NCBI RefSeq assembly: GCF_003026395.1
Contig: NZ_PYOO01000008.1
Span: 1-64,000, forward strand
DNA: 64,000 nucleotides
Direction of reading: 5' to 3'
Source of the DNA: Photobacterium iliopiscarium
GTDB lineage: Bacteria; Pseudomonadota; Gammaproteobacteria; Enterobacterales; Vibrionaceae
In this document: positions 63,385 through 64,000 of the stretch, in pieces
Layout: each line of letters starts with the position of its first letter
Position numbering within the stretch: position 1 is the first letter of the stretch
Notes under the pieces: generated by a model
The model's input: only the letters and a program-made list of their open reading frames with translations
The model's database searches: none
What the model was told of the DNA's origin: nothing
Position numbers and translations under genes: made by a program

Positions 63385-64000
63385 ATGGATCGTTATTACT
63401 GGGGTGTTGATTTAGGCGGCACTAAAATTGAATGTGCAGTGATTGAACGTAGTACCGATAAATGTATTGTCAGAGAACGTATAGCAACAGAAAGCGATCA
63501 AGGCTATGCCCATATTTTAAATCAGATTAAATTACTGATTGATCGATGTGCTGAACAATTAGGTCAACGACCTTTAGCGGTTGGTTTTGGTACGCCAGGG
63601 ACGTTAGATCCTCATCATGGCGTAATGAAAAATTGTAATTCAACCGCGCTTAATGGCAAACCGCTTGATAAAGATCTTTCTCTGTTATTAGATGCACAAG
63701 TTATATTAGCGAATGACGCGAATTGTTTTGCCTTAGCCGAAGCGCATTTTGGTGCGGCGAAACGTGTAAAACCAAATGCAGAAGTTGTGTTTGGTATCAT
63801 CATGGGCACCGGTGTTGGATCGGGTATCGTTGTCAATGGCAAAGGTTTATATGGTTGCCATGGCATTGCAGGAGAGTGGGGGCATAATGTTATTGAGCCT
63901 AATGGCGCCCTTTGTTATTGCGGTCAATCAGGGTGTTTAGAAACCGTTATTTCAGGTAAAGGCTTAGAACGGTTCTACTTTGAACAATCTGGCGTCGAAT
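63385..64000 (+). CDS. ROK-family sugar kinase (partial, cut by window edge)
   Basis: The first 205 residues from the ATG at 63385, which has GTAGGA upstream. WGVDLGGTKIECAVIE is the N-terminal phosphate-binding DxGGT motif, VGFGTPGTLDP the second, LANDANCFALAEAHFGA holds the catalytic Asp region, and GEWGHNVIEPNG...CYCGQSGCLE is the ROK zinc site (Cys cluster). It phosphorylates a hexose such as N-acetylglucosamine, glucose or fructose; NagK- or Mak-like identity cannot be settled. The gene runs past position 64000. Confidence 0.9.
   Translation, partial: MDRYYWGVDLGGTKIECAVIERSTDKCIVRERIATESDQGYAHILNQIKLLIDRCAEQLGQRPLAVGFGTPGTLDPHHGVMKNCNSTALNGKPLDKDLSLLLDAQVILANDANCFALAEAHFGAAKRVKPNAEVVFGIIMGTGVGSGIVVNGKGLYGCHGIAGEWGHNVIEPNGALCYCGQSGCLETVISGKGLERFYFEQSGVE

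Overview
The window looks like chromosomal DNA of a marine gammaproteobacterium of the Vibrionaceae, most like Photobacterium. The support is low GC content with TTG, TTA and GTG-rich coding, typical gamma-proteobacterial versions of CorA, TyrS, GcvP/H/T, MenI and RodA, a periplasmic LigE ligase, two OmpA-type porin-like proteins and a large GH19 chitinase. This assignment is an inference from protein resemblance, not from a database search. No rRNA, tRNA, CRISPR array, integron or prophage is visible.

Layout. 1-2000: small membrane and hypothetical genes, plus heptamer tandem repeats. 2.4-5.8 kb: multimodular secreted chitinase. 5.9-11.7 kb: corA, then a cluster of small redox or stress-type genes (two LysR regulators, SDR, DoxX, DUF417/RclC-like) with clear palindromic operators. 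11.8-15.8 kb: a REP-associated tyrosine transposase (RAYT) with short terminal motifs, a U32 peptidase/hydroxylase, and a decayed RAYT-like footprint. 15.9-19.6 kb: a nuclease-fold gene and a YaaW-family gene next to the lemA-TPM-TPM operon. The YaaW gene is bracketed by two ~160-bp copies of the 3' end and terminator of the last TPM gene. 19.8-24 kb: YfcC-type transporter with a zinc deacylase, and a GAF-like/HD-GYP protein. 24-29 kb: divergent gcvHP and gcvT around a PurR-like box. 29-33 kb: M20 peptidase, tyrS, and the remnant of an aromatic amino acid permease. 33-43.8 kb: GntR regulator and aminotransferase, exported nucleosidase, an ArsR-permease unit with three matching operators, nucleoside hydrolase, methyltransferase, a truncated RibD-type reductase, cytochrome b561-like protein, EAL protein and VirK/YbjX protein.

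44-48.5 kb is the accessory part. Small genes and a PhyH-type dioxygenase are separated by a family of 133-174 bp inverted-repeat elements. Their ends (AGGACACCCATA / TATGGGTGTCCT) resemble the motifs flanking the RAYT. The part ends with an Xre-RES toxin-antitoxin operon that has a perfect 20-bp palindrome in its promoter region. 49.6-64 kb returns to ordinary chromosome: M14 carboxypeptidase, FUSC exporter, cytochrome c, LigE, PTS-IIC-like protein, FAD oxidoreductase, two OmpA paralogues around menI, an orphan RodA, and the start of a ROK kinase cut by the window edge.

The most noteworthy signals are the RAYT-linked repeat family with full, internally deleted and solo forms; the YaaW cassette flanked by duplicated TPM 3' ends; three identically spaced ArsR-type operators; paired TetR-like operators around the DUF417 promoter; and an unexplained three-stem RNA-like structure upstream of corA. 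I did not find a clearly new multi-gene system. The repeat family and the YaaW cassette are the best leads.
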